The translations under genes were made by a program, and so were the position numbers. A stretch of DNA of 12,985 bases from CAYLNK01 sp964384675 (GTDB taxonomy: Bacteria; Acidobacteriota; Thermoanaerobaculia; UBA5066), in assembly GCA_964384675.1 (NCBI GenBank), contig CAYLNK010000186.1, positions 1 to 12,985 of the forward strand, in the 5' to 3' direction. The notes under the pieces were generated by a model, which saw nothing but the letters and a program-made list of their open reading frames with translations, was not told where the DNA came from and made no database searches. Every line of letters starts with the position of its first letter. Within the stretch, counting starts at the first letter, position 1. This document shows positions 7,718 through 12,985 of the stretch, piece by piece.

Positions 7718-7738
7718 CATTGGCGCGTTCCGCCAATG
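7718..7738. promoter_or_regulatory. palindromic operator-like site 2
   Basis: Perfect dyad: arms CATTGGCG and CGCCAATG around the 5-nt centre CGTTC. Its centre is 21 bp, two helical turns, from that of site 1, so both sites face the same side of the DNA. The outer bases differ from site 1 yet keep the symmetry. It touches the proposed -35 box at 7736. Confidence 0.6.
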
Positions 7739-7764
7739 ACCCGTCCCGCCCGGCGGCCTAGCTT
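7736..7764 (+). promoter_or_regulatory. candidate promoter of the alcohol dehydrogenase cassette
   Basis: ATGACC (7736-7741, four of six to TTGACA), a 17-bp spacer, and TAGCTT (7759-7764, three of six to TATAAT). The boxes are weak, as expected for an activated promoter, and palindrome 2 overlaps the -35 by 3 bp, where class II activators bind. The ribosome site GGGAGG (7775-7780) and the ATG at 7788 follow. Confidence 0.4.
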
Positions 7765-7787
7765 CTCCCCCGTCGGGAGGACCAGAC

Positions 7788-8894
7788 ATGACGACCACGA
7801 CCGAAACCCTGAAGACCGAAGCCGCGCCCGCCACGAAGACCTTCGAGACCCGCGCCTGGGCGGCCGCGAGCGCGACGTCGCCCCTCGCGCCGGCGACCAT
7901 CCGCCGCCGCGTCCCCGGCCCCCGCGACGTCGAGATCGACATCCTCTACTGCGGCATCTGTCACTCCGACCTCCACCAGGTGCGGGACGAGTGGAAGCAC
8001 GCGATGCCCACCGTCTATCCGTGCGTCCCGGGCCACGAGATCGTGGGCCGCGTCGCCCGCGCCGGCTCCGGCGTCCGGAAGGTGAAGGAGGGGGACCTCG
8101 TCGCCGTCGGCTGCCTGGTCGAATCGTGCCGGAGCTGCGACGCCTGCCTCTCCGGCCAGGAGCAGTTCTGCTCCGGCCCGGCGACCTTCACCTACAACGC
8201 ACCCGACGCCCACCTCGGGGGCGTGACCTACGGCGGCTACTCCAGCCGCGTCGTCGTGGACGAGGCGTTCACGCTCCGCGTCCCCGCCTCGCTCGACCCC
8301 GCGGGGGCCGCGCCGCTCGTCTGCGCCGGCATCACCACCTACTCGCCGCTTCGCCACTGGAACGTCCGCGCCGGCCAGAAGGTGGGCGTCGTCGGGCTGG
8401 GCGGGCTCGGCCACATGGCGGTGAAGCTCGCGAAGGCGTTCGGCGCGCGCGTCGTCGTCCTCACCACGTCCGCGTCCAAGGCCGCCGACGCCGCGCGCCT
8501 CGGCGCCGACGACGTCGTCCTCACCCGGAACGCCGCGGACATGCAGAAGCACGCCGGCAGCTTCGACTTCCTCCTCGACACCGTCTCCGCCTCGCACGAC
8601 GTCAACGCCCTCCTCGACCTCCTCAAGCGCGACGGCACGCTCACGCTCGTGGGTGCGCCCGAGACGCCCCTCCCGGTCAGCGCCTTCGGCCTCCTCTTCG
8701 GACGGCGGCGGATCGCCGGCTCCCTGATCGGCGGCCTTCGCGAGACGCAGGAGATGCTCGACTTCTGCGGCGAGCACGGCATCACCGCCGACGTCGAGCT
8801 GATCCCGGTGACGAAGGTGAACGAGGCGTACGAGCGCCTCCTCGCCGGCGACGTCAAGTACCGCTTCGTCCTCGACATGGCGACGCTCGGGTAG
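7788..8894 (+). CDS. zinc-dependent NADP(H)-type alcohol/aldehyde dehydrogenase, YahK/cinnamyl-alcohol family
   Basis: The 368-residue product is a medium-chain dehydrogenase that closely resembles E. coli YahK, a broad NADPH-dependent aldehyde reductase. Catalytic zinc ligands are Cys58 (YCGICHSDLHQVR), His83 with Glu84 (VPGHEIVGRV) and Cys179 (LVCAGITTYSPLRHW). Structural zinc ligands are Cys114, 117, 120 and 128. The cofactor loop is VGVVGLGGLGHM (199-210), and the C-terminus reads NEAYERLLAGDVKYRFVLD, as in YahK. It has about 20 more N-terminal residues than YahK, polar and Thr-rich. The start has a strong GGGAGG 7 nt upstream. It is the first gene of a tight cassette with an AraC regulator (22-bp gap) and an aldo/keto reductase. 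It probably reduces or oxidises an aldehyde/alcohol pair in the cytoplasm; the natural substrate is unknown. Confidence 0.93.
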   Translation: MTTTTETLKTEAAPATKTFETRAWAAASATSPLAPATIRRRVPGPRDVEIDILYCGICHSDLHQVRDEWKHAMPTVYPCVPGHEIVGRVARAGSGVRKVKEGDLVAVGCLVESCRSCDACLSGQEQFCSGPATFTYNAPDAHLGGVTYGGYSSRVVVDEAFTLRVPASLDPAGAAPLVCAGITTYSPLRHWNVRAGQKVGVVGLGGLGHMAVKLAKAFGARVVVLTTSASKAADAARLGADDVVLTRNAADMQKHAGSFDFLLDTVSASHDVNALLDLLKRDGTLTLVGAPETPLPVSAFGLLFGRRRIAGSLIGGLRETQEMLDFCGEHGITADVELIPVTKVNEAYERLLAGDVKYRFVLDMATLG

Positions 8895-8916
8895 GCGATA
8901 TCCTGGACCGGCCGCC

Positions 8917-9945
8917 ATGTCGCACCTCTTCCGCGTCTCCTCCGTCCTTTCGAGGAAGCTCGAGGAGATCGGCGTCTCGCCGGCGCTGGTGCTCGGCACG
9001 GCGGGCCTCCCGGCCGATCTCTTCGCGCGGGAGAAGATCCTGGTGTCGACGGAGGAGCTGTTCGCCCTCTATCGCGCTCTTTCCGAGGCGAGCGGCGATC
9101 CGGCCGTCGGGCTGAGGCTCGGCACGGAGGACCGGGTCGAGCGGTACGACCCGATCACGCTCGCCGCGGTGTCGGCCCGCTCTCTCCGCGATGCGCTGGG
9201 CCGCCTGGCGCGCTACAAGCAGCTCACCTGCCCCGAGGCGATCGACCTCGAGGAGACGGGGGGCGAGTGCCGCGTGCAGTTCCGCTGGCTCCTCGCCGAG
9301 GAGACCGAGCCGCCGGTGCTGATCGACGTCTGCTTCGCCGCGGTGGCGCGCCTCGCTCACCGCGGCTCCGGCGGCGGGATCGCGCCGCGCCGCCTCGAGC
9401 TCCGCGGGACCTCCCGCAAGCGCGGCGCCTACGAGGCTCACTTCGGCTGCCCGGTCCGCTTCGGCGCGCGGAAGAACACGCTCGTCTTCGGCGGCGCCGA
9501 CCTCGATCGCCCCTTCGTCACGCACAACGCCGACCTCTTCGCCGCCGTCGCGCCGCAGCTCGAGGCCGAGCTGGCCGCGGCGCGCGGCGCCAAGGCCATC
9601 GGCGATCAGGTGAAGGGCGTCCTGAAACGCCTGCTCGCCGGCCGGCGCCCCGGGATCGAGGACGTGGCCAAGGAGCTCCGCACCAGCTCCCGCACGCTCC
9701 AGCGCCGGCTCACCGAGGCGGGGGCGACGTTCCAGCAGCTCACCCAGGAGGCGCGCCGCGAGCTGGCGCGGCACTATCTCCTCCATTCCACGCTCGAGCT
9801 GAACCAGACCGCCTACCTCCTCGGCTACGAGGACGCGCACTCGTTCTTCCGGGCGTTCAACGAATGGGAAGGGACGTCGCCCGGCGCGTGGCGCGCCCGT
9901 CACGCGCGGGCCGTGCCGGAGCCCGTGCCCGTTCCGGCGGTCTGA
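8917..9945 (+). CDS. AraC-family transcriptional regulator (arabinose-binding-like domain plus HTH)
   Basis: The 342-residue protein has the N-terminal ligand-sensing domain typical of OruR-like AraC regulators (Arabinose_bd, PF12625) over about residues 18-205; HFGCPVRFGARKNTLVFGGA (175-194) is a characteristic stretch near its end. The C-terminal AraC DNA-binding domain follows: a first helix-turn-helix at about 247-268 (IEDVAKELRTSSRTLQRRL) and a second at about 293-320 (NQTAYLLGYEDAHSFFRAFN, then EWEGTSPGAWR). The tail is Pro/Val-rich. The ATG at 8917 has only a weak ribosome site but follows the dehydrogenase stop by 22 bp, suggesting co-transcription. It most likely senses a small molecule and controls the cassette around it, perhaps through the paired palindromes at 7698-7738. 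That link is inference. Confidence 0.92.
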   Translation: MSHLFRVSSVLSRKLEEIGVSPALVLGTAGLPADLFAREKILVSTEELFALYRALSEASGDPAVGLRLGTEDRVERYDPITLAAVSARSLRDALGRLARYKQLTCPEAIDLEETGGECRVQFRWLLAEETEPPVLIDVCFAAVARLAHRGSGGGIAPRRLELRGTSRKRGAYEAHFGCPVRFGARKNTLVFGGADLDRPFVTHNADLFAAVAPQLEAELAAARGAKAIGDQVKGVLKRLLAGRRPGIEDVAKELRTSSRTLQRRLTEAGATFQQLTQEARRELARHYLLHSTLELNQTAYLLGYEDAHSFFRAFNEWEGTSPGAWRARHARAVPEPVPVPAV

Positions 9946-9968
9946 GCCGGCGCACGACAGGAGACACG

Positions 9969-10961
9969 ATGAAGACACGCACACTCGGCAGGAGCGGGCT
10001 CGACGTTTCCGCGCTGGGGCTCGGCTGCATGGGGATGAGCTTCGGCTTCGGCCCCGCCTCGGATCGCACCGAGATGATCGGGCTTCTCCGCAAGGCGGTG
10101 GAGCGGGGCGTCACCTTCTTCGACACCGCCGAGGTGTACGGCCCGTTCGTCAACGAGGAGCTGGTGGGCGAGGCGCTCGAGCCGCTCCGCGAGCACGTCG
10201 TCCTCGCCACCAAGTTCGGCTTCAAGGGGGCGCCGAGCGGCGCGCGCTGGGCCGGTCTCGACAGCCGTCCGGCGCACATCCGCGAGGTCGCCGAGGCGTC
10301 GCTGAAGCGCCTGCGCACCGACCGCCTCGACCTCTTCTACCAGCACCGCGTGGACCCCGACGTGCCGATCGAGGACGTCGCCGGCGCCGTGAAGGACCTG
10401 ATCCGCGAGGGGAAGGTGCGGCACTTCGGCCTCTCCGAGGCGGGCGTGAGGACGATCCGGCGCGCGCACGCGGTCCAGCCCGTCGCCGCGCTCCAGAGCG
10501 AGTACTCGCTCTGGTGGCGCGAGCCCGAGACCGAGATCCTGCCCGCGCTCGAGGAGCTGGGCATCGGCTTCGTCCCCTTCAGCCCCCTCGGCCGCGGCTT
10601 CCTCTCCGGCAAGGTCGACGCGACGTCGACCTTCGAGCCGGGCGACACACGCGCGGTCCTCCCCCGCTTCGCGGCCGACGCGCTGAAGGCGAACCTCGCC
10701 TTCGTGGACTGGCTGAAGGGCCTCGCCGCGAGGAAGGGGGCGACGCCCGCTCAGGTCGCGCTCGCCTGGCTCCTCGCGCGAAAGCCGTGGATCGTGCCGA
10801 TCCCCGGCACGCGCAAGCTCGAGCGCCTCGACGAGAACCTCGGCGCGGTCGACCTCGAGCTGACGGCGGCCGAGCTGGCCGAGATCGACGGGGCCGCGGC
10901 GCGGATCGCGATCCAGGGGGAACGGTACCCGGAGTCGATGCAGAAGATGGTCGATCGCTGA
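9969..10961 (+). CDS. aldo/keto reductase
   Basis: The 330-residue product is a (beta/alpha)8 NADP(H)-dependent aldo/keto reductase. The catalytic tetrad is visible: Asp52 and Tyr57 (FFDTAEVYG), Lys82 (LATKFGF) and His126 (DLFYQHRVD). The cofactor-binding end contains PIPGTRKLERLDENLGAV, as in the large group of AKRs annotated as pyridoxine or auxin-induced-type reductases. Its start is set by AGGAG 5 nt before the ATG at 9969; the same frame is open further upstream, but that stretch only shadows the AraC gene. It lies 23 bp after the AraC regulator and appears to be the last gene of the cassette. With the YahK-like enzyme it suggests a unit for reducing reactive carbonyls; the substrate is not known. 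Confidence 0.94.
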   Translation: MKTRTLGRSGLDVSALGLGCMGMSFGFGPASDRTEMIGLLRKAVERGVTFFDTAEVYGPFVNEELVGEALEPLREHVVLATKFGFKGAPSGARWAGLDSRPAHIREVAEASLKRLRTDRLDLFYQHRVDPDVPIEDVAGAVKDLIREGKVRHFGLSEAGVRTIRRAHAVQPVAALQSEYSLWWREPETEILPALEELGIGFVPFSPLGRGFLSGKVDATSTFEPGDTRAVLPRFAADALKANLAFVDWLKGLAARKGATPAQVALAWLLARKPWIVPIPGTRKLERLDENLGAVDLELTAAELAEIDGAAARIAIQGERYPESMQKMVDR

Positions 10962-10982
10962 GGGAGCTTCGGGGAGCACTGG

Positions 10983-11001
10983 CGGCGGCTCCGTTCCGCC
11001 G
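10983..11001 (+). terminator. weak hairpin after the aldo/keto reductase
   Basis: CGGCGG pairs with CCGCCG around a 7-nt loop, 21 nt after the stop at 10961. There is no U-tract, so Rho-independent termination is uncertain. A second small stem (GGACG/CGTCC, 11040-11052) lies just beyond the 3' end of the tRNA, on the side where tRNA transcription would stop. Nothing else was seen between 10962 and 11059. Confidence 0.28.
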
Positions 11002-11059
11002 GCCCCGGAGGCGGTGCCGGATCTCAGGGCGGCGCTCGAGGACGGCGCGTCCCGTTCAA

Positions 11060-11136
11060 TGGCCTGCCCGAGCGGATTCGAACCGCTGACCCTCGGCTTA
11101 GAAGGCCGATGCTCTATCCAGCTGAGCTACGGGCAG
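11060..11136 (-). tRNA. tRNA-Arg (anticodon UCU)
   Basis: The minus strand folds as a full cloverleaf. The acceptor CTGCCCG (11136-11130) pairs with CGGGCAG, then comes discriminator G and an encoded CCA (11062-11060). T8-A9 are followed by a D-arm with GCTC/GAGC. The anticodon stem TCGGC/GCCGA encloses the loop CTTCTAA, with anticodon TCT at 11102-11100, reading AGA (and perhaps AGG) Arg codons. The T-arm is AGCGG-TTCGAAT-CCGCT. All stems are well paired, so it should be functional. It follows the cobalamin-binding protein gene by 45 bp on the same strand. Confidence 0.96.
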
Positions 11137-11156
11137 GAGCGGACCGCAGGCCGACG

Positions 11157-11185
11157 ACTCTAGCAGGGAGCGGGCCGCGAGTCAG
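11157..11185 (-). promoter_or_regulatory. candidate promoter for tRNA-Arg
   Basis: On the minus strand CTGACT (11185-11180, four of six to TTGACA), a 17-bp spacer, then TAGAGT (11162-11157, four of six to TATAAT). This predicts transcription starting about 12-15 nt before the tRNA 5' end. The -35 box overlaps the stop codon of the cobalamin-binding protein gene. Confidence 0.45.
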
Positions 11186-11934
11186 GAAGCCGTGCGCGGG
11201 GAGCGCTTCAGCTTCCGCCGAAGCGCCGCCGGGACGGCGGCGGGCAGGCGCTGCGGAGAGTCGCGTCGCGCGGGCGCGTTCGCGAGCAGCCACGTCCTCA
11301 TCTCCACCGCGTCCCGGAACCAGGCATCGGCCCCGGCGAGCCTGCCGATCTCCGCGTCTCGCCGGCAGGCCAGGCCCCCCACGACGACCTTGACCTCGGG
11401 GAGGGTGCGCCGGATCTCGGCGGCCGCGTTCGCGCACTCGGCCACGTGGGCCGGCAGGGCGATCGAGAGCCCGACGGCCGCGGGCTGTCGCTGGGTGAGG
11501 AACCGGAGGATCTCGGAGCGGGGCACGTTCGCCCCCAGGAGGTCCGTGTCCCAGCCGCACGTCCGCGCCACGAGCGCGGCGATCGCCGCTCCCAGCTCGT
11601 GGAACTCGCCGACCAGGCACGCCAGCACGAGGCGTGGCGCGCCCGGCGACGGGGCCGGCATCGAGGCGGTGTGGCGGGTGACCGCCCTGTAGACGAGCGC
11701 GGTCGCGAGATGCTCCTCGGCGACGGAGACCTCCCCGCGCGCCCACATCTCCCCGACCTCGTCGAGCGCCGGCCCGATCACGTCCCGGGACACCGTCGCG
11801 AGGTCGGCGCCTCGTTCCGCGGCCTGCGAGAGCGCGTGCTCGACGCCCCGCTCGTCGCCGGCCAGCAACGACACCAGGAGCGGACCGACGAGGTCCGTCG
11901 TCGCCGGGGCGGGGCGCTGCGCGGTGCGGGTCAT
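11182..11934 (-). CDS. stand-alone cobalamin-binding protein with CarH/LitR-like photosensor motifs
   Basis: The 250-residue protein has the two-part architecture of B12 photoreceptor modules. Residues about 15-92 form a helical cap domain containing MWARGEVSVAEEHLATAL: Trp64, nine residues, then Glu74-His75. This is the W-x9-EH motif that caps adenosylcobalamin in CarH. Residues about 101-220 form the Rossmann-like B12 domain with GEFHELGA (Glu110-x-His112-x-x-Gly115), the E-x-H-x-x-G form in which His binds cobalt; it continues with VGLSIAL (154-160) and VVVGGLAC (183-190). The usual MerR DNA-binding domain is absent; the N-terminus is only about 14 residues and the C-terminal tail is basic (LRRKLKRSPRTAS). 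The ATG at 11934 is preceded by weak GAAGAGA. It lies 47 bp after the SDR gene on the same strand. Light sensing is inference; corrinoid carriage for a methyltransferase is less likely. Confidence 0.87.
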   Translation of the reverse strand: MTRTAQRPAPATTDLVGPLLVSLLAGDERGVEHALSQAAERGADLATVSRDVIGPALDEVGEMWARGEVSVAEEHLATALVYRAVTRHTASMPAPSPGAPRLVLACLVGEFHELGAAIAALVARTCGWDTDLLGANVPRSEILRFLTQRQPAAVGLSIALPAHVAECANAAAEIRRTLPEVKVVVGGLACRRDAEIGRLAGADAWFRDAVEMRTWLLANAPARRDSPQRLPAAVPAALRRKLKRSPRTAS

Positions 11935-11981
11935 GGGTCTCTTCGTCGACTCTACGCCGGAGCCGCTGGCGCAGATTCCGG

Positions 11982-12731
11982 CTACCCCTTGATCGCGACG
12001 TGGGTGCCGCCCCAGATGTCCAGCACGGCGCCCGAGATCGTCGCGGCGGCCGGCGAGGCCAGGAAGAGCGCGGCGTCGGCCACGTCCTCGGCGAACAGCT
12101 TCTCCTTGAGCGGGTAGCGGTGGACCGGCGCCTCGCTCTCGCGGGTCCTGTTCTCCGTCGACCCCGGGCAGACCGCGTTCACCGTGATGCCCGCCTCGCG
12201 CAGCTCGCGAGCCAGCGCCTTGGTGAGGCCGATCAGCCCGAACTTCGCGGCGCAGTGCGCCACGACGTTGGCGTCGCCGACCGTCCCGTGGATGGACGAG
12301 ACGTTGACGACGCGCCCGCGCCCCGCCCGGGTGAGCGCCGGGAGCGCGGCGTGGATCAGCAGGTAGCTGGACTTCAGGTTCGTGTCGAGGATCTGGTCCC
12401 ACTCCCCCTCGTCCAGGTTGCCGAGCGCCTTCCAGACGAAGACGCCGGCGTTGTTGACGACGACGTCGACCCGGCCCGTCTCGGCGACGGCCCGCTCCAC
12501 GAGCGCGTCCACCGAGGCCCGCGAGGTCACGTCCGTGGGGACGCCGATCGCCCGGCCTCCCTGCGCGGCCACCTCTGCCGCGGTCTGCTCCACCTGGGCG
12601 GCCGTGCGCGACGCGAGCACGACTGTGGCGCCGGCCCTGGCGTAGCGGAGCGCGATGGCGCGGCCGATGCCGCGTCCCGCCCCGGTGATGATCGCCGTCT
12701 CGCCGGCGAGCGGCTGGTCCGTCTGCGTCAT
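11982..12731 (-). CDS. short-chain dehydrogenase/reductase (SDR) with catalytic Tyr replaced by His
   Basis: The 249-residue product is a classical SDR: TGAGRGIG (16-23) binds the nucleotide, Arg42 in LASRT suggests NADP(H), and NNAG (93-96), Asn118 and Ser146 (NVSSIHG) are in place. The active-site YxxxK reads AHCAAK: His159 and Lys163, with Ser146 exactly 13 residues before position 159, so the alignment is secure and Tyr is replaced (codon CAC, one base from TAC). The C-terminus, GAVLDIWGGTHV, is family-typical. The protein may be inactive, may use His or may have another role. The start has GGGAGG upstream at good spacing and overlaps by ATGA the stop of the open frame to the right, indicating translational coupling. 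It is followed 47 bp later by the cobalamin-binding protein gene, probably in one operon. Confidence 0.92.
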   Translation of the reverse strand: MTQTDQPLAGETAIITGAGRGIGRAIALRYARAGATVVLASRTAAQVEQTAAEVAAQGGRAIGVPTDVTSRASVDALVERAVAETGRVDVVVNNAGVFVWKALGNLDEGEWDQILDTNLKSSYLLIHAALPALTRAGRGRVVNVSSIHGTVGDANVVAHCAAKFGLIGLTKALARELREAGITVNAVCPGSTENRTRESEAPVHRYPLKEKLFAEDVADAALFLASPAAATISGAVLDIWGGTHVAIKG

Positions 12732-12985
12732 CGTTCCCCTCCCCGGCTCTCTCCCCGTTCGGTCCCGGCCCGTTGGACGGCCGCGGCGAGCTCCCGGGCC
12801 GATTCGCCTCGCCGGAGGCGTTCCCCGGGCTCCTCGCGCCGCCGGTACGTCAGCCCGGTGGCGACCTCTCCGTTCTCACCCGGCAGCGGCACGGCGACGA
12901 CCTCGCGGACGACCTCGACGACGTAGAGGCGCCGCGCCGGATCCGCCGCGAGCGGCCTGGCGTTCCGGCGCCGGCGCACCACGCG
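12728..12985 (-). CDS. unidentified protein, C-terminal part, entering from the right edge
   Basis: An open frame crosses the right edge and ends in TGA at 12730-12728, overlapping the SDR start as ATGA. Wobble positions are mostly G or C, apart from the last part, where the SDR ribosome site is embedded. The visible 85 or so residues begin with a basic run (RRRRNARP), then a beta-like segment (RLYVVEVVREVVAVPLPG), then charged helix-like sequence rich in Arg and Glu. No domain is recognised. A GTG at 12982 could be a start, but the frame is still open at the edge, so this may equally be the tail of a longer protein. The overlap and bias favour a real gene; the function is unknown. Confidence 0.5.
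   Translation of the reverse strand, partial: RVVRRRRNARPLAADPARRLYVVEVVREVVAVPLPGENGEVATGLTYRRREEPGERLRRGESARELAAAVQRAGTERGESRGGER

Noticed and set aside
9267..9968. Upstream extension of the aldo/keto reductase through the AraC gene
   Set aside because: The reductase fold begins at MKTRTLGRSG with AGGAG before it; the upstream part is an Arg-rich shadow of the regulator.
11060..11136. tRNA-Arg as an integration site for a genomic island
   Set aside because: I saw no repeated copy of the tRNA 3' end, no integrase and no composition change within the window.
11935..11981. Cobalamin riboswitch before the B12-binding gene
   Set aside because: The 47-bp gap is too short to hold one, and no B12-box-like sequence was seen.
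11935..12402. Upstream extension of the cobalamin-binding protein into the SDR gene
   Set aside because: The added sequence is an out-of-frame reading of the SDR and has no B12-protein features; it is not a hidden MerR domain.

Overview
This is a strongly GC-rich bacterial chromosomal window. Nearly every real codon ends in G or C. It reads as a housekeeping and accessory-metabolism region, with no insertion sequence, phage gene, CRISPR array or rRNA seen. The phylum cannot be fixed from the sequence. The GC bias, the fused membrane/spermidine-synthase-like protein, the B12 photoreceptor-like domain and the Rieske oxygenase would suit a soil Acidobacteriota, a myxobacterium or a similar lineage; this is inference.

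Layout. Left edge, minus strand: the first 131 codons of a Rieske oxygenase alpha subunit, preceded by a small exported NTF2-like (DUF4440/SnoaL) protein whose start region carries an apparent one-base frameshift. Diverging from them is fadH (2,4-dienoyl-CoA reductase, plus strand, TTG start). fadH converges on a 1063-residue membrane protein that joins two bundles of transmembrane helices to a spermidine-synthase-like SAM fold and a long C-terminal extension. Upstream of that gene on the same strand are a 55-residue four-cysteine mini-protein (6435-6602) and an exported DJ-1/PfpI-family protein.

The DJ-1 gene diverges from a plus-strand three-gene cassette: zinc alcohol/aldehyde dehydrogenase (YahK type), AraC-family regulator, aldo/keto reductase, with gaps of only 22-23 bp. 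The shared intergenic region carries two near-identical palindromes whose centres lie 21 bp apart, the second touching a plausible -35 box. This looks like a locally regulated aldehyde/alcohol reduction unit.

The right part is on the minus strand. An unidentified open frame entering from the right edge overlaps by ATGA an SDR oxidoreductase whose catalytic Tyr is replaced by His. The SDR is followed 47 bp later by a stand-alone cobalamin-binding protein with the W-x9-EH and E-x-H-x-x-G motifs of CarH/LitR photoreceptors but no DNA-binding domain. A tRNA-Arg(UCU) gene with its own likely promoter follows.

Most noteworthy: the orphan CarH-like photosensor in a likely operon with an active-site-altered SDR, the tandem 21-bp-phased palindromes, and the four-Cys mini-protein.
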